NCBI GenBank assembly: GCA_963706425.1
Contig: CAVPMN010000020.1
Location: 682,001-746,000 of the forward strand
DNA length: 64,000 nucleotides
Direction of reading: 5' to 3'
DNA from: CAVPMN01 sp963706425
GTDB taxonomy: Bacteria > Actinomycetota > Acidimicrobiia > Acidimicrobiales > Acidimicrobilacustridaceae
The notes beneath the pieces are model-generated. The model was not told the DNA's origin, searched no databases, and saw only the letters and a program-made list of their open reading frames with translations. Position numbers and translations under genes: made by a program. Within the stretch, counting starts at the first letter, position 1; the number at the start of each line of letters is the position of its first letter. Positions 26,978 to 37,136 of this stretch are shown here, in pieces.

Positions 26978-29295
26978 TCAGCCGGTTCCCGGCGCAGTGA
27001 TGGTGAACCGACGCGACACCACCCGCTGCTCGTTCGCCGTGTTCCACGACCGCACGCTCACCGTGTACTCCCCCGCCGCGAAGTCAGCCGGCAGCCCGAA
27101 CGACCACGACACCGACGACGACCCCGCGTCGACAAACGGCACATCGACGCGCGCCCACGCCGCCTGCCAACCCAAACCCGACCAGTACTCCCCCGTCTCC
27201 AACCGCCGCACCACCAACCCCAACCGCGTCACCCCCAGCGGATCGGACGCCCGCCCCCGCACCACCACCGGCGCCGCCGCCACCCCACCGACCACCGGCG
27301 AATCGATCGACAACGACACGCCGGCCCGCCGATAGCGGGCGACATAGGTGGTGTTGCTGGCGGTGTCGGGGGTGACGAGGTCGTGTCGCCGGGCGGCGCC
27401 GTGTGACCACTCGACGAACTCCCACGTGGCGCCGTCGATCACCTGAGTCGGCGGCGCTTCGAGGGTGCGCGTGATGCCCGCCACCCCGTCGACCGCCAAC
27501 GGCGTGGCCACCACGGCTTCGTCGAGCATCACATCGAGGCCCGCGGGGTCGGTCGCCAACTGGAATCGCCCCGACACCGGCAGCACGTCGCGGTGCACGG
27601 TGTGCGTCGCCCCGGCCGAGTCCTCGACCGTCAGGATGATGCGATACCAGATGTTCGGTGCGGTCTCGTTGAGGGTCGGCACGGTGAACGTGCCAGACGT
27701 CGAGCCGCTGAAGGGCACCACGAAGTCGTGGCTGTGCTCGTCGTGGTGCAGCCGCACCTCCCAGGTGAACCGATCGGGCCCGAGCACACCATCTTCCGCG
27801 TCGGTGCCGGTGCCACTGAACGCGATGACGTCGCCACCCCGGAACAGCAGATCGGATGCCGGCTGCTCGATGACCGCCTCGGGCTGCTGGTTGACGAGCA
27901 CCGTGAGCGTGGCCGGGTCGCTCGTCAACGACGCGCCGAAGCGATCGGTCACCACCACGAAGACGGCAGTGCCGTCGTCGCCCACGTCGACCGGACCGAG
28001 CGACAGCACCGAGTCGACCGCACCCGCGATGGGCCCGTCGTCGGTGTGCCACTGATAGGTGAGCGGCGGCGAGCCCACCGCGTTCACCGAGAAGATGGCC
28101 GTCTCGCCCTGGGAGACCTGGGCGTCGTCGGGATGGGAGAGGATCGCCAGGTCGATCGGCGTCGTGCGCAGCACCCCGAGCTGCCCCCTCGGGAGCACCA
28201 GGTCCTCAGGCGGGTCGCGGTCGACGTAGAGGATGCCGCCGTCGGCCGGGTCGACCGCCACCCCGATCAACCGCGAGAAGCCCGAGAAGATCTCGTGCGA
28301 ATGCCCGGTGGTGAGGTCGACGACCCGCACCCATCCAGCGCAGTGGTCGCCGACGACGAACCAGCCGTCGAACTCGGCCGGGAGCTGCCTTCCCGTGGAC
28401 CGGACGAAGCCGCCGTCGGTGATGGCGCAACCGGAGATGGGGTCGTCAGGATCGTGCCCGTAGGTGAACACCGGGTCGACATAGGGAGGGTTCGACAGGG
28501 TTCCCTCGCCGGTGGGCCACCCGTAGTTCGCGCCGGGCTCGAGGATGTTCACCTCCTCCCACGAGACCGACCCGACGTCGCTGATGGCCAACGTGCCAGT
28601 GACCGGATCGAGCGCGGTGGCCCACGGGTTGCGCAGCCCGAGGGCGTAGATCGCCCGGTACTTGCCGGTGGTCTGGGAGATGAACGGGTTGTCGGCCGGA
28701 ATCGTCCCGTCGCGGTTGATCCGCAGCACCTTGCCGTGGGTCGAGCTGAGCGACTGCACCGCGTCGAGCGAGTTGGCGTCGCCCGTCGTGGTGATCAACG
28801 TGCCGTCGGGGAGGACCTCGACCGCACCACCCATGTGGATCAGGCTGTCGCCGACGGAGTCGAGCTCGAGGAGGACGACCTCACTGGCAAGGTCGAGCCC
28901 GGTCGGTTCGAAGCGGAACCGGCTGAGGCGGTTCCTCGGCAGGGCCGGGTCGGCCACGTTGTAGTTGAGGTAGACGAAGCGGTTCGTGGCGAAGTCGGGA
29001 TCGAACGCCATGCCGTGGAGGCCGCGTTCGCCCTGGTTGTCGATGGGGAGCCGCCCCACCTCGGTGGCCAGGCCGTCGGTGCCGGCCAGCTGGATCGCGC
29101 CCCAGGTCGCGTACTCGCCGGTGACGTAAGGCTGCCCGTCGGGGCCGATCTCGAGTGAGGTGGGTGGCTTGAACTCGCCGGCGATGATCTCTCGCGGAGC
29201 GAGACCTCGACCGTGTGGGCCCCGCTCGGCGGTGGGGCGGCCACCAGCAGCGAGGCCACGCAGCAGGCGACCACCAATCCCGCGATGCGCCGCAT
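26978..29295 (-). CDS. Secreted GSDH/PQQ-type sugar dehydrogenase with Ig-like modules (one frame break)
   Basis: Exported beta-propeller of the glucose/sorbosone dehydrogenase family. A signal peptide from the ATG at 29295 (MRRIAGLVVACCVASLLV..., cleavage near GAHT) has GAGAGGAG just upstream. The frame changes near 29193, here fitting one missing base. The propeller follows: GERGLHGMAFDPDFATNRFV, HMGGAVEVLPDGTL, ALGLRNPWATALDP and SWEEVNILEPGANYGWPTGE. An Ig-like module (VSQGETAIFSVNAVGSPPLT), a second Ig/PKD-like module and a final beta-rich region end the 770-aa protein. Whether it binds PQQ or acts on a surface glycan is unknown. Confidence 0.83.
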
Positions 29296-29419
29296 CAGCT
29301 CCTCTCTCGCAGAACCCGCCGAGCATACGTCGTCAGTCGCCCCGCGCCCCTGGGGCCGCCCTGTCCGGCGGTCGCCCGGAATGCGCGCCTCGGCGGCGGC
29401 TTCGTGCCATCGTTTGGGC

Positions 29420-30400
29420 GTGGCGCCAACCATCGACGTGCTGATCGCGGGGACCCAGAAGGGGGGCACCACCTCGCTCACCCGCTATCTCGACTTCCAT
29501 CCGGGTGTGGTCGCCCACGAGAGCCTCGAGTTCCCGTACTTCACCGACCCCGATCGCTACCGCAGCTACGACGCCGCGTACGCCCGCCACTTCAAGGGTC
29601 GAGCGCCGGCGCCCGGTCAGCTGGTGCTGGCCAAGAGCGTCGGGGTGATGTTCCTCGACGACGCCGCCGATCGCCTGGCCCGCCACCACCCCACCGCCCG
29701 CATCATCGTGGTGCTGCGCGACCCCGTGGAGCGAGCCTGGTCGGCCTACCGGTTCCTGAAGGCGATGGGTGTGGAGGACGCCTCGTCGTTCGAGGAGGCG
29801 CTCGCCCTGGAAGACGAGCGTCTGGCCACCGACTTCGCCACCCATCACCACCGGGCCTACCGCCGCCGGGGCGACTACCTGCCTCAGATCGCCATGCTCC
29901 GCGCCCGCTTCGGCCGCGAGGCGGTGCGGGTGTGCCTGCTCGACGACCTCGAGCGAGATCCGCTCGCCGAGGTGGCCGCCACGTGCGAGTGGCTCGGTCT
30001 CGACCCGAGCGAGGTGCCCGCCGACGGGCTCGACCAGCGCTTCAACGAGACCGCCGCCGCCCGCCGTGCGCTCGGTGGGGGCGCGTCGTCCCGCACCGGC
30101 CGGGCGATCCGGCGGGTCTCCCATCGGGTGCCCCCGGCCTGGCGGGGCCGGGTGCGCCAGGCGCTGGGCCGCACCGGCGGCGCCAACAACTCCGCGATGC
30201 CTGCGGAAACGCTCGCCCCCGCCACCCGCCTCGACCTGGCGACCGCCCTGCGTCCCCAGGTCGAGCAGCTGGCCACCTATCTCGATCGCGACCTCTCTGC
30301 GTGGTCGAACGTGGCCCCCGATCGACCCCCGCCGGCCGGCCCGGATTCGGCCGACGACACGCTCAGAAGCCTGGTGCGCCGGCCGATGGGTGCCAGGTGA
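29420..30400 (+). CDS. Sulfotransferase (PAPS-dependent)
   Basis: Transfers sulfate from PAPS to an acceptor, here probably a polysaccharide. The 326-aa protein has the 5'-phosphosulfate loop LIAGTQKGGTTSLTRYLDF near the N-terminus, YFTDPDRYRS, and the 3'-phosphate motif RIIVVLRDPVERAWSAYRF. YRRRGDYLPQIAMLRARFG is also typical of this family. The C-terminal 80 residues are basic and variable. Start GTG at 29420. It is divergent from the dehydrogenase and is the first gene of the polysaccharide region, separated by 182 nt from the rest. Confidence 0.9.
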   Translation: MAPTIDVLIAGTQKGGTTSLTRYLDFHPGVVAHESLEFPYFTDPDRYRSYDAAYARHFKGRAPAPGQLVLAKSVGVMFLDDAADRLARHHPTARIIVVLRDPVERAWSAYRFLKAMGVEDASSFEEALALEDERLATDFATHHHRAYRRRGDYLPQIAMLRARFGREAVRVCLLDDLERDPLAEVAATCEWLGLDPSEVPADGLDQRFNETAAARRALGGGASSRTGRAIRRVSHRVPPAWRGRVRQALGRTGGANNSAMPAETLAPATRLDLATALRPQVEQLATYLDRDLSAWSNVAPDRPPPAGPDSADDTLRSLVRRPMGAR

Positions 30401-30484
30401 GGAGCGGTCAGACTCTCTGAACGCTGCGTTACCAGGCCCCGAGATCCACTGCGGGGTGTGCCTAAGGTTGTAGTTTCCCCAGCC

Positions 30485-30560
30485 GGGAAGGCGCCCGGAG
30501 GGGCGGATTGCCAGGGAGTGTCCCGAAAGGGCGCTCGCCGAGGGAGCGCCCGAGAGGGCG
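30485..30560 (+). promoter_or_regulatory. Leader with three small tetraloop hairpins
   Basis: The untranslated region before the sugar transferase contains three related hairpins spaced about 27-29 nt. They are CGCCC-GGAG-GGGCG (30492-30505), CCC-GAAA-GGG (30522-30531) and CGCCC-GAGA-GGGCG (30547-30560). Two loops match GNRA. A competing 8-bp pairing, GGGCGCTC (30529-30536) with GAGCGCCC (30544-30551), would disrupt the last two. It could be a structured leader that controls the polysaccharide operon; no known riboswitch class is matched. Confidence 0.5.
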
Positions 30561-30582
30561 GACCAAGGGAGACAATACGCGG

Positions 30583-31323
30583 ATGACGCTGGGTGAGACC
30601 CGGGCCGACGCCCCAGCTATCACAGCCGACGCCTTCGCGACCCCGCTGTCGACCACCGGTGCGATCACCTCGATCGACGAGGCGGCCGAGTCCCTCCGCA
30701 TCGCCTCGCCGGGCGGACGCTTCGCCAAGCGGGCCTTCGACCTGGCCGTCGGCGTGCCGCTGCTGCTGATCGCCACCCCACTGCTGATCGTCCTGGCGCT
30801 GCTCGTGGTGTGCACCTCCCGGGGCCCGGCCATGTTCCGCCAGCAGCGGCCCGGCCGCGACGGCGGCCTGTTCACCATCTGGAAGTTCCGCTCGATGCAG
30901 GTCGACGCCGAGAGCTCGCTCTACACCGATCCCGAGCTGTCGGCCGAGTTCGCGGCCAACGGCTACAAGCTCCCCGCCCACCGCGATCCCCGCATCACCG
31001 GAGTGGGCCGATTCCTGCGGCGCACCAGCCTCGACGAGCTCCCCCAACTGCTCAACGTGGTCGGCGGCTCGATGAGCCTGGTCGGTCCCCGCCCGGTGCT
31101 GCAGGAGCAGGCCGCCGCGCTCTACGGCGACGACATCGACCTCTACTACGCCGTCAAACCCGGCCTCACCGGGCTGTGGCAGGTGAGCGGCCGCAGCGAG
31201 CTCCCCCACGAGGCCAGGGCCCGTCTCGACGAGCAGTACGTGCAGGAGTGGACCGTGCTCACCGACGTGGTCCTCCTCGCTCGCACCATCCCGGCCGTGG
31301 TGAGCGGCCGCGGCGCGCACTGA
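30583..31323 (+). CDS. Polyprenyl-phosphate sugar-1-phosphate transferase (WbaP/RfbP-like)
   Basis: Starts exopolysaccharide assembly by moving a sugar-1-phosphate onto undecaprenyl phosphate. The 246-aa protein has a variable N-terminus, one strongly hydrophobic helix (PLLLIATPLLIVLALLVV) and the catalytic domain. The latter shows MFRQQRPGRDGGLFTIWKFR, RITGVGRFLRRTSLDELPQL, MSLVGPRPVLQEQ and PGLTGLWQVSGRSEL. It lacks the extra N-terminal helices of long WbaP forms. The ATG at 30583 has AAGGGAG upstream. It heads a tightly packed plus-strand operon to 38484. Confidence 0.93.
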   Translation: MTLGETRADAPAITADAFATPLSTTGAITSIDEAAESLRIASPGGRFAKRAFDLAVGVPLLLIATPLLIVLALLVVCTSRGPAMFRQQRPGRDGGLFTIWKFRSMQVDAESSLYTDPELSAEFAANGYKLPAHRDPRITGVGRFLRRTSLDELPQLLNVVGGSMSLVGPRPVLQEQAAALYGDDIDLYYAVKPGLTGLWQVSGRSELPHEARARLDEQYVQEWTVLTDVVLLARTIPAVVSGRGAH

Positions 31324-31353
31324 GCGGCAGCGAGGTCTAGCGTCAGCGACCCG

Positions 31354-32463
31354 ATGCCCACCCGGATCCTGCACGTCTCCCAGCCCACCACCGCCGGCGT
31401 GGCCGTGTTCGTCCGCAACGTGGCCGCCCATCAACACCAGCTCGGCCTCGACGTCTCGGTGGCGTGTCCCGACGACGGCTGGCTCGGCCAGACGCTGCGC
31501 GACCTCGGCGTCGACGTCCATCGCTGGTCGGCTCGGCGCAGCCCCGGCCCGCACACCCTGTCGGAGTCGCGGGCGCTCGCCCGCCTGATCTCGGCGCTGC
31601 ACCCCGATGTGGTCATGCTCCACTCGGCCAAGGCCGGCCTGGCCGGTCGACTGGCGCTACGGGGCCGGCTGCCCACGGTGTTCGAACCCAACGCGTGGTC
31701 GTTCCACCCCACCGGCCCGACGCAACCGTTCGCCCGCTGGTGGGAGCGGTTCGGTGCCCGCTGGGTCGACCTGTTCGTGCTGGTGAGCGAGGCCGAGGCC
31801 CGCCAGGGGCGCGAGGTCGGTGTGCGGGGCCGCTACGTCACCATCCCCCACGGCGTCGACCCCGACGCCTTCCCCTATGCCGACGATGCCGCGCGAGCCG
31901 CGGCCCGCCAGGCGCTCGGGCTCGGCGAGGGGCCCACGGTGGTGTGCGTCGGTCGGCTCTGCGAGCAGAAGGGCCAAGACCTGCTCCTGCAGGCCTGGGC
32001 CGAGGTGCGCGGCGACGTGCCCGAGGCACGCCTGGTGCTCGTGGGCGACGGCCCCACCCGCGCCGAGCTCGAGACCGTCGCCCCACCGGGCGTCGAGTTC
32101 GCGGGCGACCGGTCCGACGTGCACGCCTGGCTGGCGGCCAGCGACGTGGTGGCGGTGTCGTCGCGCTGGGAGGCCGGCATCAGCTTCGCCACGCTCGAGG
32201 CCTGGTCGACGGGCCGGCCGGTGGTGACCTTCGACATGATGGACATGGACCGCCACATCGGCGAGGCCGGCGCCGCCGTGCCGTTCGGGGACGTGACTGC
32301 GTTCGCCGAGGCGTTGGTGGGGCGACTCGGCAACCCGGCGCAGCGCGAGCGCGAAGGCCGGGCTGGACGGGAGCTGCTGGTGTCCACGTATTCGCAGGCC
32401 CGATCGGTCGCCAGGGTCACCGACGCCACCCTCGAGCTGTTGCGGACGAAGGAGACGGCATGA
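31354..32463 (+). CDS. Glycosyltransferase, GT4 family
   Basis: GT-B fold enzyme of 369 aa that adds a sugar to the lipid-linked repeat unit. The N-terminal domain (MPTRILHVSQPTTAGVAVFV; DVVMLHSAKAGLAGRLAL) carries the acceptor site. The donor domain has VVCVGRLCEQKGQDLLLQAW, LVLVGDGPTRAEL and the EX7E-like region SSRWEAGISFATLEAWSTGR. The frame is intact. The stop overlaps the next start (ATGA at 32460), so it is coupled to the sulfotransferase. The sugar specificity cannot be read from sequence. Confidence 0.92.
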   Translation: MPTRILHVSQPTTAGVAVFVRNVAAHQHQLGLDVSVACPDDGWLGQTLRDLGVDVHRWSARRSPGPHTLSESRALARLISALHPDVVMLHSAKAGLAGRLALRGRLPTVFEPNAWSFHPTGPTQPFARWWERFGARWVDLFVLVSEAEARQGREVGVRGRYVTIPHGVDPDAFPYADDAARAAARQALGLGEGPTVVCVGRLCEQKGQDLLLQAWAEVRGDVPEARLVLVGDGPTRAELETVAPPGVEFAGDRSDVHAWLAASDVVAVSSRWEAGISFATLEAWSTGRPVVTFDMMDMDRHIGEAGAAVPFGDVTAFAEALVGRLGNPAQREREGRAGRELLVSTYSQARSVARVTDATLELLRTKETA

Positions 32464-33414
32464 ACGACGGGCCCGACTTCCTGGTGATCGGGGCGGCTCG
32501 CAGCGGCACCACCATGCTCACCCGGGTGCTCGGCGGGCACCCCGACATCGAGTTCACCGATCCGAAGGAGCCCCAGTTCCTGGCGTTCGCCGGCCAGACG
32601 CTCGCCTTCAGCGGGCCAGGCGATGCCGAGACCATCAACCGCCGGGCCGTCACCGACGAGGCCGGTTGGCGCGGCCTGTTCGCCGCCCTGCCACCGGTTC
32701 CCCTGAAAGGCGACGGGTCGGTGTCGACCCTGTACTACCCCGACACGGCCATCGAGAACATCGAGCGCTACTGCCCCGACGTCCCGATGATCGCCCTGCT
32801 GCGCGACCCTGTGGCCCGCGCCCACTCGGCGTGGAGCTACGTGACCGGTCGGGGCTACGAGACCAAGACGTTCAGCGAGGGACTCGACCTGGAGGACGAG
32901 CGCATCGCCGCCGGCTATCACCACATCTGGCACTACACCCGCCAGGGCGACTACGCCGACCAGCTCCGGCCCTTCCTCGACCGGTTCGGCCACGATCGCC
33001 TGCTGGTCGTCGAGTACGAGGCCCTGGTGGCCGACCCGGCCGGCCAGCTGGCCCGCATCTTCGCCTTCCTCGGCACCGATCCGGCCGGCATCGACAACCT
33101 CGGCGCCGAGGTCAACCTGGGCGGCCAGAACCGCGTCCGCGCCGTCCAGCTCGGCATCAACTGGCTGCGCCGGCGTGAGCGCCTGCGGGCGGTGGTGCGC
33201 TCGGCCACCCCCTATCGAACCCGGGAGTGGGTCCGCCGCCGTAATCTCAAGCGGGTCGAGATGCCTGCCGAACTGCGCCCCCGCCTCGAGGCCCGCTTCG
33301 CCGACGGACGTCGGCAGCTGGCCGAGCTGCTCGGCCCCGACGCGCCGAGTTGGACGGCCGAGCCGGAGAAGCCGAGGCCGGCGGGGACGGCCGAGACCAG
33401 GGGCAGGCCGATGA
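32460..33414 (+). CDS. Sulfotransferase (PAPS-dependent), 3' end unclear
   Basis: Second sulfotransferase of the cluster. The PAPS loop is FLVIGAARSGTTMLTRVLGG and the 3'-phosphate motif is MIALLRDPVARAHSAWSYV. RQGDYADQLRPFLDRFG follows and resembles the first sulfotransferase (29420). No stop occurs before the ATG of the next gene at 33411, and both are in the same frame. Either the two are fused, or one surplus base in the tail (33340-33410) hides a stop at 33412-33414 that would give a normal ATGA overlap. The second is favoured, given the other breaks here. About 317 aa. Confidence 0.85.
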
Positions 33415-34585
33415 GGGTCCTGCAGCTGCACAACACCCAGACGGCCCGGGGTGGGGCCGATCTGCAGCACGAGCGCGAGCGGCGAGGGTCTCGAAGCACG
33501 GGGCCACGTCGTCGACACCCTGCTGATCGACAACCGCGAGATCGACCAGATCGGCAAGCCCAGGGCCGCCGTGCGGGCAGTGTGGAACCAGGACGCCGTG
33601 CGTCGCCTGCGCACGGCCATCGAGCAGTGCAAACCCGACGTCGTGCACGTGCACACGCCCTTCCCGCTCATGTCGCCCGCGGTGTTCGTCGCCGCCCATC
33701 GCGCCGGCCTGCCCGTGGTGTCGACCGTGCAGGCGTGGCGCTACAACTGCATCAAGGCCACGATGCTGCGCGACGGCCGAGTGTGCGAAGACTGCGTCGG
33801 GCGCGTGGTGAAGTACCCCGGTGTCGTGCACCGCTGCTATCACGACAGCGTGGCCGGGTCGCTGGCCCTCACCGCGTCGCTGGCCACCCATCGCGGCCTG
33901 GGCACGTTCCGGAACTGCGTCGATCGCTGGTTGGCGCTCACTCCGTTCATGCGCGAGCGGCTCATCGCCGAGGGCATCGCGCCGGAGAAGATCGTGGTGA
34001 AGCCCAATACCGCGCCCGACCCCGGGCTGGGCGACACCGAGCGCGACGGCTCGGTGTTGTTCGTCGGCCGCTTCGTGCCCGAGAAGGGCATCGACACCCT
34101 GCTGGGTGCGTGGGCCGCGTTCGAAGGCGATCGCCGGCTGGTGATCGCCGGCGACGGCCCCCTGCGACCGACCGTCGAGGCGGCCGCCGCCGCCGACCCG
34201 AGGATCGACTACCGGGGCTGGCTCGACTCGGCCGGCGTGACCGCGCTGCTGGCTTCCGCTGAGGTGCTCGTGTTGCCGTCCGAGTGGTACGAAGGGTCTG
34301 CCGGTGTTGCTCGCCGAGGCGTTCTCCACGTCGACGCCCGTCATCTCGAGCGACGTGGGCAACTTCACCGACTACGTCGAGCCCGGTCGCAACGGGATGC
34401 GCTTCCGATCCGGTGACCCGGCCGACCTGGTGCGCACCCTCACCGACTTCTTCGCCGCACCCGATCACGCCCACCTGCGCACCGGCGCGCGGGCGACGTT
34501 CGAGCAGACCTTCGCCGCCGAGCCGGTGCTCGACCTGCTCGAGCGGGTCTACACCGAGCTCGTCGATCCGGGAAGCGCAGGCTGA
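33411..34585 (+). CDS. Glycosyltransferase, GT4 family (two frame breaks), paralogue A
   Basis: GT4 enzyme of about 390 aa when joined. It opens MRVLQLHNTQTARGGADLQH and shifts near 33475. GLEARGHVVDTLLIDNREID and DVVHVHTPFPLMSPAVF follow, then the Cys-rich insert RVCEDCVGRVVKYP, donor-site LFVGRFVPEKGIDTLLGAW and PSEWYEG. It shifts again near 34297 to LPVLLAEAFSTSTPVISSDV. Both breaks are cured by deleting one base. It is a close paralogue of the gene at 35963, and the two flank the polymerase gene. Its stop overlaps the next start as TGATG. Confidence 0.86.
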
Positions 34586-35966
34586 TGGCATTCCTGAGCC
34601 TGGTGGTGATGCTCGGCCTCCTCGTCGTCATCTATCGCACGTGGTCGCGCTGGCCACTCGACCTGATCGGTCTTTTCTGCGCGACCTTCATGTGGTTCTA
34701 CGGGCTGCGCGCCACCGTCATCACCTTCGGGCTCGACGACCTCTTCCCCGACTACCTCTTCGACCAGGCGAACAGCCCGGTGGCGCAGACCAACCTGCTT
34801 CTCGCCCTCTTCCTGCTCGGGGTGATCGTCGGGCTGGCTCTCGGCGCCACCGCCAGCGTGCGCCTGGGTTGGCTCATACCGCGCGTCGTGCGGGAGCCGA
34901 CGCCGCGCCGCTATCAACAGGTCGCCGCCGTGCTCACCGCCCTGGCGGTCGTGCTGCTCGCCGTGCAGGTGCTGCGCTACGCCGACTTCGGCGGCCTACT
35001 GCGGGCCACGAAGGTCGACAAGGAGACCCAGGGGACATTCCTGCTGCGCATCGTGCCCGCCATGGGCGCGGTGGTGTCGATGGCGTGGTTTTCGTCGGCG
35101 TTGAAAGCCGGCGCGCCGGACGGCCGGCCCCTGCGGCGACGCTGGCGGTGGCGGCGTCCCTGGCGATCATCAACGGGCTGTGCGACTTCGCGGTTGGCAG
35201 CCGCACCCTGCTCGTGCTCGTCGCGTTCGGCCTGGTGGTCGGTGGCCTCATCTTCGGCCGGGCGCCGCACAAGGGGCACCGCTCGCTCGCACCGAAGATC
35301 CTGGTTGCCGCGCTGTTGATCCTCGCCGTGGTGGTCGGCCTGAGGTTCACGCGCGACACGCTCCTCTCCGGTGACATCAACCAACCCATCGCCAACGAGT
35401 CGGTGATCCGCCAGATCTCCGTGGCCGCCAACATGGCCGAGTACGACGCTCTCGTGCTGGCCGTGCGTGACTGGCCCGAGATCTTCCCCTACCGAGGCGG
35501 CGAGGACTTCATCGACGGTCTCTACGCCACCGTGCCGCGAGTCATCCGCCCCGATGCGCCGCTCGCTCCCTCCCCCGGCACCTGGTTCCGACAGGTCTAC
35601 GAGCCGGAGGTCGCGAACGGCTGGCCTATGGGATCCGCCGGTGAGTGGTATCTCAACTTCGGCTGGCTCGGCGTCGCCATCGGCGGCCTGGCGTCGGGCC
35701 TGCTGTTCGGCATCGCGTCCAACTCGCTGCGTCGATCCCACGACCTGCCCCTGGCCTGGATCACCAGCCTGGTGATCACCATGCAGGTCGCCATCATCGG
35801 TGTGAACGTGCGCACACCACTGCGTTGGCTCGGGTGGGGACTGCCCCTCGTCGCCCTGGTCTGGATGCTGGGGGCCGCCCGGCGAAAGCCACAACAAGCC
35901 GACGACGAGCCCGCCGAGGTCGATCCGACCGGTGACCGCACGGCCGGCGCACCGTCCGGTCCATGA
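34585..35966 (+). CDS. Wzy-like polysaccharide polymerase (one frame break)
   Basis: Multi-spanning membrane protein of about 460 aa with many hydrophobic segments (LSLVVMLGLLVVIYRTW; LLLALFLLGVIVGLALGA; VAAVLTALAVVLLAVQVL; LVLVAFGLVVGGLIFG; VAALLILAVVVGLRF). A large extracytoplasmic loop with FPYRGGEDFIDGLYATVP and WFRQVYEP precedes GSAGEWYLNFGWLGVAIGGL, the layout of O-antigen/repeat-unit polymerases. The frame changes near 35125 and here fits one missing base (or two extra). The stop overlaps the next ATG (ATGA). Its place between two glycosyltransferases supports the assignment. Confidence 0.75.
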
Positions 35967-37133
35967 GGATCCTCAAGCTCCACAATCGCCAACGGCTCTC
36001 CGGTGGCGTCGACCAGCACATGGCCTGGCAGGCCACGGAGCTCACCAGGCTCGGACACACGGTCGACCTCCGCTACATCGACAACCGGGAGACGCAGCAG
36101 ATCAGTCGTCTGCCGCGCCGCGCCGCTCGCCATCTGGAACCGGTCGGCCGTGACGATGGTCGATGAGGCGATCAGCGAGCTCTCGCCCGACGTGGTGCAC
36201 GTCCACACACCGTTTCCGCTCATGTCGCCGGCGGTGTTCACCGCCGCACACCGGCGGGGGGTGGCAACCGTCGCCACCTCCCACTCGTTCCACTACAACT
36301 GCCCCAACGGCATCATGCGGCGCGCCGGCTCACCCTGTCAGGACTGCGTCGGCCGGGTGGTGAAGTACCCCGCGATCGTGCACCGCTGCTGCGGCGGCGG
36401 TTTCCTGCGGTCGGCGGTACCTGTTGTCTCGCTCGCCGTACACCGGTCGATCGGCACGTTTGCCGAGGTCGACCGATGGCTGGCCAACTCCCAGTTCGGT
36501 CGAGAGCGGCTGATCGCGGAAGGGCTCGACCCGGCGAAGGTGGTCGTGCTGTCACCCTCAGAGCCCGACCCGGGAACACCGAAGACCGACCGCGAGCGCA
36601 CCGTGCTGTTCCTTGGTCGACTCGTGCCCGAGAAGGGCGTCGCCACCTTGCTCGAAGGCTGGGCACAGGCCGCCGTCGACGCCCAGCTCATCGTCGCCGG
36701 CGCGGGACCGCTCGAGGAGATGGTGCGCGCCGCCGCGGCGGCCGACCCTTCGGTGACGTTCGCAGGCGAGCTCGACCACGAGATCGCTCGCGACACCTTG
36801 GCCCGGGCCGAGCTGCTCGTCTTCCCCTCCGAGTGGTTCGAGGGCCTCGGGATGGTGTTGGTCGAGGCGTTCGCGGCCGGCACACCCGTGCTGGCGAGCG
36901 ACGTGGGCAACTTCTGCGAGTTCGTCACGCCCGGGGTCAACGGGGCGCATTTCCGCAGCGGTGACCCGGCCTCGCTCGCCGGGGCGCTCCGCCACCACTT
37001 CACCGAGGCCGACCGACCGGCGCTGCGCGAAGGCGCCCGCGCCACCTATCTCCGCGAGTTCGACAGCGATCGCCAGATCGCCAAGCTCGTCGAGGTCTAC
37101 CGAGCAGCCATCGCCGACCGGCAGGCCGGGTAG
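35963..37133 (+). CDS. Glycosyltransferase, GT4 family (one frame break), paralogue B
   Basis: GT4 enzyme of about 389 aa, paralogous to 33411-34585. It opens MRILKLHNRQRLSGGVDQHM and shifts near 36116 (one surplus base), continuing LAIWNRSAVTMVDEAISELS. DVVHVHTPFPLMSPAVF, the Cys-rich insert SPCQDCVGRVVKYP, LFLGRLVPEKGVATLLEGW and PSEWFEGLGMVLVEAFAAGT follow. The CxxC-containing insert is seen in many GT4 enzymes of capsule clusters and may bind metal. The paralogues have diverged enough to suggest different acceptors. Confidence 0.88.
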
Positions 37134-37136
37134 TCG

